From positions 1 to 7,089 of the forward strand of contig CABVCJ010000089.1 in assembly GCA_902496845.1 (NCBI GenBank): a stretch of DNA of 7,089 bases, read 5' to 3'. Made by a program: the position numbers and the translations under genes. The notes beneath the pieces are model-generated. The model did not search any database and was not told the DNA's origin. It saw nothing but the letters and a program-made list of their open reading frames with translations. Origin of the DNA: an uncultured Collinsella sp. (lineage in GTDB: Bacteria > Actinomycetota > Coriobacteriia > Coriobacteriales > Coriobacteriaceae). Below, one piece after another: positions 1 through 5,849 of the stretch (position 1 is its first letter; every line of letters starts with the position of its first letter).

Positions 1-642
1 GTCTCCGGCGCCTGCCACTCCACCGCCGACACGCTGCGCCCCGCGCTGCAGATCCTCAAGACCGCCCCGGGCACCAAGCTGGTCTCGGCCTTCTTCGTGA
101 TGTGCACCGACACCCCGCAGTTCGGCACCGACGGCACGCTGATCTTCGCCGACTGCGGCCTCAACATCAACCCGTCCTCCGACGAGCTCTCCGAGATCGC
201 CATCGCCTCCGCTCACTCCTGGTCCACCTTCATGGGCAACGTTGAGCCGCACGTGGCCATGCTCTCCTACTCCACCATGGGCTCCGCCGGCGGCGAGGTC
301 GCCAAGAAGGTCCAGGAGGCCGTGAAGTTCTGCCACGAGAAGGCTCCCGAGCTCGCCATCGATGGCGACCTGCAGCTCGACGCCGCCATCGTCCCCACCG
401 TCGCCCAGCTCAAGGCTCCTGGTTCCTCCGTTGCCGGTAAGGCCAACGTGCTCGTGTTCCCCGACCTCGAGGCCGGCAACATCGGCTACAAGCTGGTCCA
501 GCGCTTCGCCGGTGCTGACGCCTACGGCCCCATCCTGCAGGGCATCGCCAAGCCGGTCAACGACCTTTCGCGCGGCTGCTCTGCCGACGACATCGTGGGT
601 GTCGTGGCCATCACCGCCGTCCAGGCTCAGATGGCTGAGTAG
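1..642 (+). CDS. pta: Phosphate acetyltransferase, 3' part (N-terminus outside the window)
   Basis: Transfers acetyl between CoA and phosphate (acetyl-CoA + Pi to acetyl phosphate + CoA), in the cytosol. It is the first step of the acetate/ATP branch of fermentation. The frame is open from base 1, so 213 codons of a protein that is usually about 330 residues or longer are seen, ending at TAG 640-642. Family landmarks in order are VSGACHSTADTLRPALQ at the first codons, FADCGLNINPS, LSYSTMGSAGG, VLVFPDLEAGNIGYKLVQRF, GPILQGIAKPVNDLSRG and a final VVAITAVQAQ. The NDLSRG segment carries the Ser-Arg pair known to matter for catalysis in this family. The first internal ATG (97) is not the start, because conserved sequence continues upstream of it. 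The gene converges with two acetate kinase genes on the other strand, whereas pta and ackA more commonly share an operon. Identification is firm. Confidence 0.96.
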   Translation, partial: VSGACHSTADTLRPALQILKTAPGTKLVSAFFVMCTDTPQFGTDGTLIFADCGLNINPSSDELSEIAIASAHSWSTFMGNVEPHVAMLSYSTMGSAGGEVAKKVQEAVKFCHEKAPELAIDGDLQLDAAIVPTVAQLKAPGSSVAGKANVLVFPDLEAGNIGYKLVQRFAGADAYGPILQGIAKPVNDLSRGCSADDIVGVVAITAVQAQMAE

Positions 643-657
643 CGGACGTACTCGCCC

Positions 658-788
658 GAAGGCCGTACGGGCTAACCCCTGAAAACGTCCTCGACCAATG
701 AAACGCCCCCGTTCTGCTCCTTCGGAGCTACGAACGGGGGCGTTTCTGGTCTGCGGAGTGTTTTCAGGGGTTAGCCCGTACGGCCTTC
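658..788. repeat. 131-bp nested inverted repeat downstream of pta
   Basis: Outer arms 658-686 and 760-788 are 29-bp perfect reverse complements. Inside them, 693-697 (GACCA) pairs with 747-751 (TGGTC). Next, 700-714 (GAAACGCCCCCGTTC) pairs perfectly with 732-746, and 716-720 (GCTCC) pairs with 724-728 around the loop TTC. Almost the whole element can fold as one rod. It begins 15 bases after the pta stop codon. It is much longer than an ordinary terminator. No flanking target-site duplication is visible. It could be a terminator embedded in a REP- or MITE-like repeat, an RNA-processing site, or both; the pairing is certain and the role is inferred. Confidence 0.85.
700..746 (+). terminator. 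Probable terminator of pta (inner hairpin)
   Basis: A 15-bp perfect GC-rich stem (AAACGCCCCC against GGGGGCGTTT at its core) sits 57 bases after the pta stop. A second small stem, GCTCC-TTC-GGAGC, lies at the tip. The T-tract is short (GTTTCT), so intrinsic termination is likely but not textbook. The near symmetry of the A-run and T-run means it could also act on the opposite strand. Confidence 0.6.
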
Positions 789-937
789 TACCACTACGTA
801 GTAATCAGGGTATCTGGGGTGGACGGCGGCTTGGCTACGAGCTGGGTCTGAAAAATCTGAACGGATGGGTGTCGTTGCTGAAAGTGCGGGCGTTGCCGGC
901 GATGATCACTTTGGGACTGGAATTTCCGTATGCTAGT
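789..937. other. Non-coding stretch with no recognised content
   Basis: About 150 bases lie between the pta hairpin and the acetate kinase terminator. No coding sequence with a credible ribosome binding site is seen on either strand, and no RNA gene is recognised. A 10-bp palindrome, ACTACGTAGT, lies at 793-802, just outside the long inverted repeat. The rest is of middling GC and has no obvious internal repeat. It may be a gene remnant or a dispersed intergenic element, but nothing in this window settles that. Confidence 0.4.
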
Positions 938-973
938 AAAAAGGCCTCCGGAGCTGTTGCTCTGGAGGCCTTT
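938..973 (-). terminator. Intrinsic terminator of the downstream acetate kinase gene
   Basis: Read on the minus strand it starts 22 bases past the acetate kinase stop codon. The stem AAAGGCCTCC/GGAGGCCTTT (940-949 with 964-973) continues inward through GGAGC/GCTCT (one G-U pair) to a four-base loop, giving 15 pairs. A TTTTT run follows on the minus strand (938-942). It is the clearest intrinsic terminator in the window. The plus-strand reading ends in CCTTTCGTTT, so weak bidirectional action is possible. Confidence 0.88.
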
Positions 974-995
974 CGTTTACATGCAAACGAGTGCG

Positions 996-2174
996 TTAGT
1001 TGTTCTTGGTCAGACGCTCGACGTCGTGGGCGATCATGTATTCCTCGTCGGTGGGGATGACCATGACCGTGACGGCGGAACCGGCGGCGCTGATGACCTG
1101 CGGCCCGTTGCCCACGGCCTCGCGGTTCTTGTTGTTGTCGATGCGCACGCCCAGCCACTCAAAGCAGTCGCAGAAGGCCTTGCGGATCGACCAGTCGTTC
1201 TCGCCGATGCCGGCGGTAAAGGTGATGGTGTCCACGCCCGCCATGGAAGCGATCATGGAGCCGGCCTGCTGCATGGCCTTGTAGGCGAACATATCGAAGG
1301 CGAGCAGGCAGCGCTCGTCGCCCTCGGAGGCGCGCGTGCGGATGTCGCGGGCGTCGTTGGAGATACCCGAGATAGCAAGCAGACCAGACTGCTTGTTCAT
1401 CATGTCGTCGACTTCCTGGTAGCTGTAGCCGCCCTCACGCTGCAGGTAGCACACGGTAGCCGGGTCGATGGAGCCGCAGCGGGTTCCCATCATCAGGCCG
1501 TCAAGCGGCGTGAGCCCCATCGTGGTGTCGCGGCACACGCCGTCCTCGATGGCGGCGAGCGAAGCGCCGTTGCCCAAATGGCACGAGAGCAGGCGGTGGC
1601 AACGCGAGCCAAGGATCTCCTTGGCCATCATCCACTCGTAGCGGTGGCTCGTTCCGTGCGCGCCGTACTTGCGCACGTGGTACTTGTCGCACACGTCCTT
1701 GGGCAGGGCGTAGGTGTAGGCGACCTCGGGCATGGTCATGTGGAACGAGGTGTCGAAAACGGCGACGTTGGGCAGCTCAGGATACTTCTCACGGCAATAC
1801 TCAATCGCCGCGGCCTCGCCGTAGTTGTGCAGCGGAGCCAAGGGGGCTACCTCGAGAATCTTGGCCATGACCTCGTCGTCGACGACCGCGGAATCATCGA
1901 AGTGCCAGCCGCCCTGAACGATGCGATGCCCAATGCCATCAATCGTAAAGTCGGTCTTCTCGAGCTCCTCGAGCACACGAGCGATAGCAGAGCGATGATC
2001 GGGGAAAGGAACCTCCTCGGTCTGCTTGGCGCCACCGTTCTCGGAGTGGCCGAAGATGCCCATGTCCGATCCGATACGCTCGCAGTTGCCCTTGGCGAAA
2101 ACCTCGCGGGTATCGGTATCCAAAAGCTGATATTTAAGGCTTGAGCTGCCGGCGTTGACAACAAGTACGTTCAT
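996..2174 (-). CDS. ackA: Acetate kinase, copy 1 (closest to pta)
   Basis: Cytosolic enzyme that converts acetyl phosphate + ADP to acetate + ATP, paired metabolically with Pta. At 392 residues it is full length for the family. The N-terminal NAGSSSLK phosphate-binding motif is at residues 7-14. By comparison with the studied Methanosarcina enzyme, the catalytic residues correspond to Asn7, Arg84 (GHRIVQGG), Asp141 (FDTSFH), His173 (GAHGTSH), the HLGNGAS loop at 199-205, Arg232 (MGTRCGSIDP) and Glu325 (FTAGIGEN). All are present. It differs from the common family consensus in having GHRIVQGG where GHRVVHGG is usual and GTRCGSIDP where GTRSGDIDP is usual; copy 2 shares both changes. The ATG at 2174 is preceded by AAGGAG only four bases away. 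The gene has its own terminator and an AT-rich upstream region, so it is probably transcribed alone. Confidence 0.95.
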   Translation of the reverse strand: MNVLVVNAGSSSLKYQLLDTDTREVFAKGNCERIGSDMGIFGHSENGGAKQTEEVPFPDHRSAIARVLEELEKTDFTIDGIGHRIVQGGWHFDDSAVVDDEVMAKILEVAPLAPLHNYGEAAAIEYCREKYPELPNVAVFDTSFHMTMPEVAYTYALPKDVCDKYHVRKYGAHGTSHRYEWMMAKEILGSRCHRLLSCHLGNGASLAAIEDGVCRDTTMGLTPLDGLMMGTRCGSIDPATVCYLQREGGYSYQEVDDMMNKQSGLLAISGISNDARDIRTRASEGDERCLLAFDMFAYKAMQQAGSMIASMAGVDTITFTAGIGENDWSIRKAFCDCFEWLGVRIDNNKNREAVGNGPQVISAAGSAVTVMVIPTDEEYMIAHDVERLTKNN

Positions 2175-2228
2175 GAGACTCCTTCGTGATTACAGTACGG
2201 TCGGCAAACCTATAAGGCGGCCGTACCC

Positions 2229-2270
2229 TTAATAAGAAGTTATCAGAATTCAATAAATATCTATTAATCT
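2229..2270 (-). promoter_or_regulatory. AT-rich putative promoter region of acetate kinase copy 1
   Basis: About 40 bases of strongly AT-rich sequence lie between the copy 2 terminator and the copy 1 start codon, in otherwise GC-rich surroundings. Minus-strand elements such as TTAATA followed 16 bases later by TGATAA are possible weak -35/-10 boxes, but no consensus pair stands out. The promoter is inferred from position and composition. Confidence 0.4.
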
Positions 2271-2287
2271 CTTCGCCCAAAGAGCAT

Positions 2288-2324
2288 AAAAGGGGGCTGA
2301 ACGGCACAATGCCATCCAGTCCCC
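2288..2324 (-). terminator. Intrinsic terminator of acetate kinase copy 2
   Basis: It begins 14 bases after the TAA of the upstream acetate kinase gene on the minus strand. GGGGACTGGATGGCA pairs with TGCCGTTCAGCCCC around a TTG loop, with one mismatch and two G-U pairs, and TTTT follows. It separates the two acetate kinase genes into distinct transcription units, although readthrough is possible. Confidence 0.75.
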
Positions 2325-2338
2325 TCCCCTTGTATCAA

Positions 2339-3517
2339 TTACTTGCCGCTGACGATGCGCTCGACGTCGGAGGCGATCATGAACTCCTCATCCGTGGGGA
2401 TGACGAAGATCTTGACCTTGGAATCCTTGGCGGACAGGCACCAAGCGCCGTCGCCGCGCAGGGCGTTGCGGGCATGGTCCATCTTGACGCCCATAAAGGC
2501 CAGACGGTCGGCCACGCCAGCGCGGACAGCCGGAGCGTGCTCGCCGATGCCGGCGGTAAAGACCAGGGTGTCCATGCCGCACATGGAAGTGGCCATCTCG
2601 GCGGCCTTGGCGGCAATCTTGTAGACGAACATATCGAAGGCGAGCTGAGCCTCGGGGTCACCGGCAGCGGCGAGCTCCTCGACGTTGCGGCAGTCGTTGG
2701 TCTTGCCACCGGTCACAGCCAAAAGGCCGGACTTCTTGTTCATCATCTCGTCGACCTCGTCGAAGGTGTAGCCGCCCTCGCGCTGCAGGTAACACACGGT
2801 AGCCGGGTCGATGGAGCCGCAGCGGGTGCCCATCATGACGCCGTCGAGCGGGGTGAGGCCCATGGTGGTGTCCATGCACTCGCCGTCCTCGATAGCGCAC
2901 AGGGAAGCGCCGGAGCCGATGTGGCACACGACGACCTTGCGGGCCTCGCCGTTGGTCATCTCGGCGACCTTCTTGGAAATGTAACGGTAGCTGGTGCCGT
3001 GGGCGCCGTACTTACGGATGTGCAGCTTGTCGCAGACGTCCTTGGGCAGGGCGTAAGTCTTGGCGACCTCGGGCATGTTGAAGTGGAAAGCGGTGTCGTA
3101 GACCGTGACGTTGGGCAGGTCGGGATACTGCTCCAGGCAGTACTCGATAACGTTGGCCTCGGGGTTATTGTGCAGCGGGGCGAGCGGAGCGACCTCGCGG
3201 ATCTTGGCGAGGACGTCCTCGTCGACGAGGGAGGAGTCGCCAAAGTACCAACCACCCTGAACGATACGGTGGCCGATGCCCTCGATCTTGACGCCGTTGG
3301 CCTCGAGGTCCTTCAGGACGACCTCGATGGCGACCTTGTGGTCGGGGAACTCGATGTTCTCGGTCACCTTCTTGGAACCGTTGGCAGCATGGGTGAAGGT
3401 ACCGCCGGTAAAGCAGACGCGCTCGCAGGAGCCCTTTGCGGACACCTTGTGGGACTTGGTATCGATGACCTGATACTTAAGGGTCGAAGATCCTGCGTTG
3501 ACGACCAGAACGTTCAT
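2339..3517 (-). CDS. ackA: Acetate kinase, copy 2 (diverged tandem paralogue)
   Basis: Same reaction and length (392 residues) as copy 1, and roughly 60 % identical to it by eye. Motifs seen are NAGSSTLK (7-14), GHRIVQGG with Arg84, YDTAFHFNMPE with Asp141, GAHGTSYRY with His173, MGTRCGSIDP with Arg232 and FTAGIGEH with Glu326. Residues expected to be catalytic are kept, but neighbouring ones differ: the HLGNGAS phosphate loop is HIGSGAS here (Ser202 for Asn202), HGTSH is HGTSY (Tyr177 for His177), and GIGEN is GIGEH. It is probably an active acetate kinase, but altered kinetics or another short-chain acyl phosphate as substrate is possible. The ATG at 3517 has an AGGGAG ribosome site four bases away, as close as that of copy 1. 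It is isolated by terminators on both sides. Confidence 0.93.
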   Translation of the reverse strand: MNVLVVNAGSSTLKYQVIDTKSHKVSAKGSCERVCFTGGTFTHAANGSKKVTENIEFPDHKVAIEVVLKDLEANGVKIEGIGHRIVQGGWYFGDSSLVDEDVLAKIREVAPLAPLHNNPEANVIEYCLEQYPDLPNVTVYDTAFHFNMPEVAKTYALPKDVCDKLHIRKYGAHGTSYRYISKKVAEMTNGEARKVVVCHIGSGASLCAIEDGECMDTTMGLTPLDGVMMGTRCGSIDPATVCYLQREGGYTFDEVDEMMNKKSGLLAVTGGKTNDCRNVEELAAAGDPEAQLAFDMFVYKIAAKAAEMATSMCGMDTLVFTAGIGEHAPAVRAGVADRLAFMGVKMDHARNALRGDGAWCLSAKDSKVKIFVIPTDEEFMIASDVERIVSGK

Positions 3518-3570
3518 GTGTCTCCCTACTAACAGGCGGTGTGGCGCCGCCAGGTTACATACGCTTCAAT

Positions 3571-3604
3571 AATAAACCCAAACGCCCTCGCGCTCGGGTT
3601 TATT
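3571..3604 (-). terminator. Intrinsic terminator after the MFS transporter gene
   Basis: Read on the minus strand it begins 33 bases after the transporter stop. AATAAACCC (3596-3604) pairs with GGGTTTATT (3571-3579). The stem extends inward by six more pairs, two of them G-U, to the loop GAGG. The right arm itself ends in T-rich TTTATTATT. Pairing is better on the minus strand than on the plus strand, which fits termination of the LysR/MFS unit before acetate kinase copy 2. Confidence 0.78.
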
Positions 3605-3637
3605 GCGTTGATATATAAGTTATCGGTGCCCAAATAC

Positions 3638-4798
3638 TCACGGCCTTTGACTTGTAAGACGAAATAGCGCGGGGATATACACCAAAGAAGATATCCCGAG
3701 CGCTACAAGCAATATGACTCGAATACCCGCGATGCTGCTCAACACAGCATTGAACAGATAGAAAAGGATGGCACCCACCGCCACCATCTGGCTTTGGACC
3801 GAAATCAGTGAACAGCGCATCGAAGAATCGACAGCATTTTGAAAAATTGAGTATTTAATTGGAGCAAATAACGAGTAAGCAACCGTCTGCAGTACATAGA
3901 ACACGGGCAGCAAATAGACCGGAGTAAAGGGAATCAAAAACAGAGCAGTCAGGAAAAGGCGCACGATGCCGCAAATACGCGCAAAACGGCCCTTGTCGAC
4001 ATGAGCAATCACACTCGGCACAATAAGCCCCATGGAAGCCGAGGCAAGGAGCTGGACCGCAATGGTCACACCCGAAGCGACGGCATTCATTCCGCGACCC
4101 GCAAGCAGCAGTGAGAAAAAGTCTTCCAGGGCGACAAAAGCAAATGCCTGAGAGCAGTCCATGATGAACGCTGAACGAAGAATGCCGTTACGCGCAATAG
4201 CGGCACCGATCATCTTCGGGCTAATTCCACGCTTAGGTGTCGCTGCAGTGTCCCCTCTTCGCATCTCAGGAATGCAGGCAACGACAACCAACGTCAACAC
4301 CATTGCGATGATATCTGCCGAAAGACCAATGAGATATGCACCGACAGACGAAATGAAACCGCCCACGCAAGCGGAGATGGCATAAGAGGCATAGAAAACA
4401 AATCGCTCAACGACATTAAGTCTTACGAGCTGGTCCTGAGAGACGCTGTCAATGTAGATCGCTTCTATGGATCCGCTCACACATGCAACTGCAAATCCTT
4501 TGAGAGCAAACGCGCCGATTAAAAGCAGAGGAGAACGGGCGAAAAGTAGGGCGGCGTAGTATCCAAGCATTCCCACGACGCCAACGAGACCGCTTGTCTT
4601 TCGTCCAAACCTGTCAGCAATATAACCAGTAGGAACCTCAAGAATGAACTTACTCACTTGGTATGCAATCATCATGCTAGAAATCGCCACCATCGAGAAT
4701 CCGACGAATTCAAGGTAAACCGTCAGAAAATACAAAATGGTGCTGAAGTTCGACAGAAAAACGAACGTCATATAAAGCAAAACCGTACGGTTTTTCAT
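3638..4798 (-). CDS. Major facilitator superfamily (MFS) transporter, probable efflux type
   Basis: Integral membrane protein of 386 residues, a usual length for 12-helix MFS carriers, with about a dozen hydrophobic stretches along its length. The loop after the second helix carries the MFS signature GYIADRFGRK (residues 58-67), preceded by LEVPT as in many proton-driven drug exporters. A polar central loop (RRGDTAATPKRGISPK) divides the N and C halves. The ATG at 4798 is chosen over an in-frame TTG at 4819, because GGAGG lies seven bases before that ATG and inside the longer version. Base composition is clearly lower in GC than the flanking genes, with several 60-base lines near 40 %. It follows a LysR regulator gene on the same strand by about 120 bases, which suggests a regulated exporter. 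The substrate cannot be told from sequence, and an importer role is not excluded. Confidence 0.85.
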   Translation of the reverse strand: MKNRTVLLYMTFVFLSNFSTILYFLTVYLEFVGFSMVAISSMMIAYQVSKFILEVPTGYIADRFGRKTSGLVGVVGMLGYYAALLFARSPLLLIGAFALKGFAVACVSGSIEAIYIDSVSQDQLVRLNVVERFVFYASYAISACVGGFISSVGAYLIGLSADIIAMVLTLVVVACIPEMRRGDTAATPKRGISPKMIGAAIARNGILRSAFIMDCSQAFAFVALEDFFSLLLAGRGMNAVASGVTIAVQLLASASMGLIVPSVIAHVDKGRFARICGIVRLFLTALFLIPFTPVYLLPVFYVLQTVAYSLFAPIKYSIFQNAVDSSMRCSLISVQSQMVAVGAILFYLFNAVLSSIAGIRVILLVALGISSLVYIPALFRLTSQRP

Positions 4799-4805
4799 GC
4801 TCCGC

Positions 4806-4810
4806 CCTCC
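4806..4810 (-). promoter_or_regulatory. Ribosome binding site that fixes the MFS start
   Basis: Minus-strand GGAGG is followed by seven bases (GCGGAGC) and then ATG at 4798. This spacing is near ideal. It argues against the seven-codon longer reading from TTG 4819, whose codons would include this site. Confidence 0.75.
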
Positions 4811-4878
4811 AAGAGCCAATAGCCCAAACCGAAATCTTGGAAAAGCATGAGGGCAAAGCCGTCAGTCATGTGTTACAA

Positions 4879-4901
4879 GGCGTCAACATTCACTTGACGC
4901 C
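4879..4901. promoter_or_regulatory. Perfect 8-bp inverted repeat between the LysR and MFS genes
   Basis: GGCGTCAA (4879-4886) and TTGACGCC (4894-4901) are perfect reverse complements separated by seven bases. The dyad lies about 80 bases before the MFS start codon. LysR-type regulators bind interrupted dyads, often of the T-N11-A kind. Here the inner TCAA-N7-TTGA gives T-N13-A, so it is operator-like but not exact. As RNA on the minus strand it would be a hairpin followed only by UUGU, a weak terminator at best. Confidence 0.45.
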
Positions 4902-4903
4902 AC

Positions 4904-4919
4904 GAGGCCAAATGGCCTC
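4904..4919 (-). other. Hairpin overlapping the LysR stop codon
   Basis: GAGGCC (4904-4909) and GGCCTC (4914-4919) form a perfect 6-bp stem around four bases, and the TGA stop (4918-4920) lies in it. It sits three bases from the 4879-4901 dyad, so two hairpins stand back to back at the 3' end of the LysR gene. They may together slow or stop transcription, or protect the mRNA end. No T-run follows. Confidence 0.45.
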
Positions 4920-5808
4920 ACGAAGCGAGATGACGCAATAGGTGAAGAAATACCGTCTGGTGTCGATCGGTCCAGGCATTTTGTCGATAGCAAAAATAGA
5001 TGGGCAAGGCCACGTCATGCGAGCCTTCAATGGAGCACTCGCTCACTTCCAGTCCATCTGTTGCGAGAGAAGAGCCAGAAAAACTCAATATCAATCCCCC
5101 GGCTTGAAGAAACTCAGTCTGCGCCCTGTTTTCGTATTCGACGTCGCGGAAGCGGAAATTAACCAGCTGAGCCTCGGGACATTGGTTGATTGCATTGAGA
5201 CAGGGTGACAAATTAATGGGAACAGCGAGCCTGCCGCCCAGCAACTCACGAACGGTCATAGCACCCACAGATTGATGACCCGCTGGACACGAAAGAACCT
5301 TGAGCTCCTTTTCACCCAAGTATTTCGAAGAAAGGACACTATCCCTTGGTTCCTCAAATGAGATGGCCGCATCCGAAATGCCAAGCACAAGTGATTCAAA
5401 GCATGTGGCCGTTGGCTGATGCCAAACATCAAGGTGAATCTGGGGGTGCAAGCTTTCAAACGAGTCGTACCAGTTTTCGGAAAAAAGACGCCCCCGCCCG
5501 TGAAGACAGGGGGCGTAAAGACGGAAGTGGCCGTCGGGCGAAACGCCGCCGTTCCCCGATTGAGCGTACTTTTTGAGATCGTCGACTTGTGCCAGGATCA
5601 CGCGTGCACGACGCGCAAATTCTCTGCCCGCCGGAGACAAAACAGCCTCCCCCGCCGATCGGTCGAGCAAAACAATCTGATACTCAGATTCCAACTTTTT
5701 GATTGCCGACGAAACGGCCTGTGGGCTCACGTGAACGGCGCGAGCCGCTTTGCGCACGCCGCCGTAGTTCGCTACCGCTTGAAGGTATTCGAGTTGAGAA
5801 AGCTGCAT
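4918..5808 (-). CDS. LysR-type transcriptional regulator
   Basis: DNA-binding regulator of 296 residues, the usual LysR length. Residues 1-60 are a typical LysR winged helix-turn-helix (LSQLEYLQAVANYGG, KAARAVHVSPQAVSSAIKKLE, LLDRS), followed by a linker helix to about 90. A periplasmic-binding-like effector domain runs from about 93 to the end; it is less conserved, and its SDAAISFEE segment takes the place of the common DxAI motif. The ATG at 5808 has GGAG six bases upstream. The MFS gene lies downstream on the same strand, unlike the classical divergent LysR arrangement, so the transporter is a likely but unproven target. The upstream gap to the HIT gene is only 41 bases with no clear promoter, so partial readthrough from there is plausible. 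An odd GC-rich hairpin with a T-run lies inside the coding sequence at 5482-5516. The inducer is unknown. Confidence 0.9.
   Translation of the reverse strand: MQLSQLEYLQAVANYGGVRKAARAVHVSPQAVSSAIKKLESEYQIVLLDRSAGEAVLSPAGREFARRARVILAQVDDLKKYAQSGNGGVSPDGHFRLYAPCLHGRGRLFSENWYDSFESLHPQIHLDVWHQPTATCFESLVLGISDAAISFEEPRDSVLSSKYLGEKELKVLSCPAGHQSVGAMTVRELLGGRLAVPINLSPCLNAINQCPEAQLVNFRFRDVEYENRAQTEFLQAGGLILSFSGSSLATDGLEVSECSIEGSHDVALPIYFCYRQNAWTDRHQTVFLHLLRHLAS
5482..5516 (-). terminator. Terminator-like hairpin inside the LysR coding sequence
   Basis: On the minus strand, ACGCCCCC (5509-5516) pairs perfectly with GGGGGCGT (5488-5495) across a 13-base loop and is followed by C and then TTTTTT. It has the form of an intrinsic terminator and is in the same orientation as the LysR gene, roughly 290 bases downstream of its start codon. 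It encodes the APCLHGRGRLF stretch. It could cause premature termination or simply be chance; the structure is clear and the function is not. Confidence 0.45.
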
Positions 5809-5849
5809 AGGTTACTCCAAAGGCAGCCAAGGCGACGGGCTGTGCGTCC

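Noticed and set aside
698..1060. Plus-strand open frame of 120 codons running from the pta hairpin into the acetate kinase gene
   Set aside because: It starts inside the hairpin, crosses the acetate kinase terminator and ends in its coding sequence. It has no ribosome site and no recognisable protein features.
930..2144. Long plus-strand open frame (404 codons) opposite acetate kinase copy 1
   Set aside because: It is a mirror of a GC-rich gene: the antisense frame stays open because of codon bias. Its protein is low-complexity (rich in Val, Ala, Gly, His, Asp), there is no credible ribosome site, and the minus strand encodes a complete conserved enzyme.
2309..3532. Long plus-strand open frame (407 codons) opposite acetate kinase copy 2
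   Set aside because: Same antisense artefact as over copy 1, with the same composition; the two resemble each other only because the genes beneath them are paralogues.
4799..4819. TTG start giving the MFS protein seven extra residues
   Set aside because: The GGAGG ribosome site lies inside those codons and is correctly spaced for ATG 4798; the extra residues add nothing typical of the family.
4864..4886. TTGACG as the -35 box of an MFS promoter
   Set aside because: No acceptable -10 hexamer lies 16-18 bases downstream on the minus strand (GACGGC/ACGGCT there); the TTGACG is better explained as half of the dyad.
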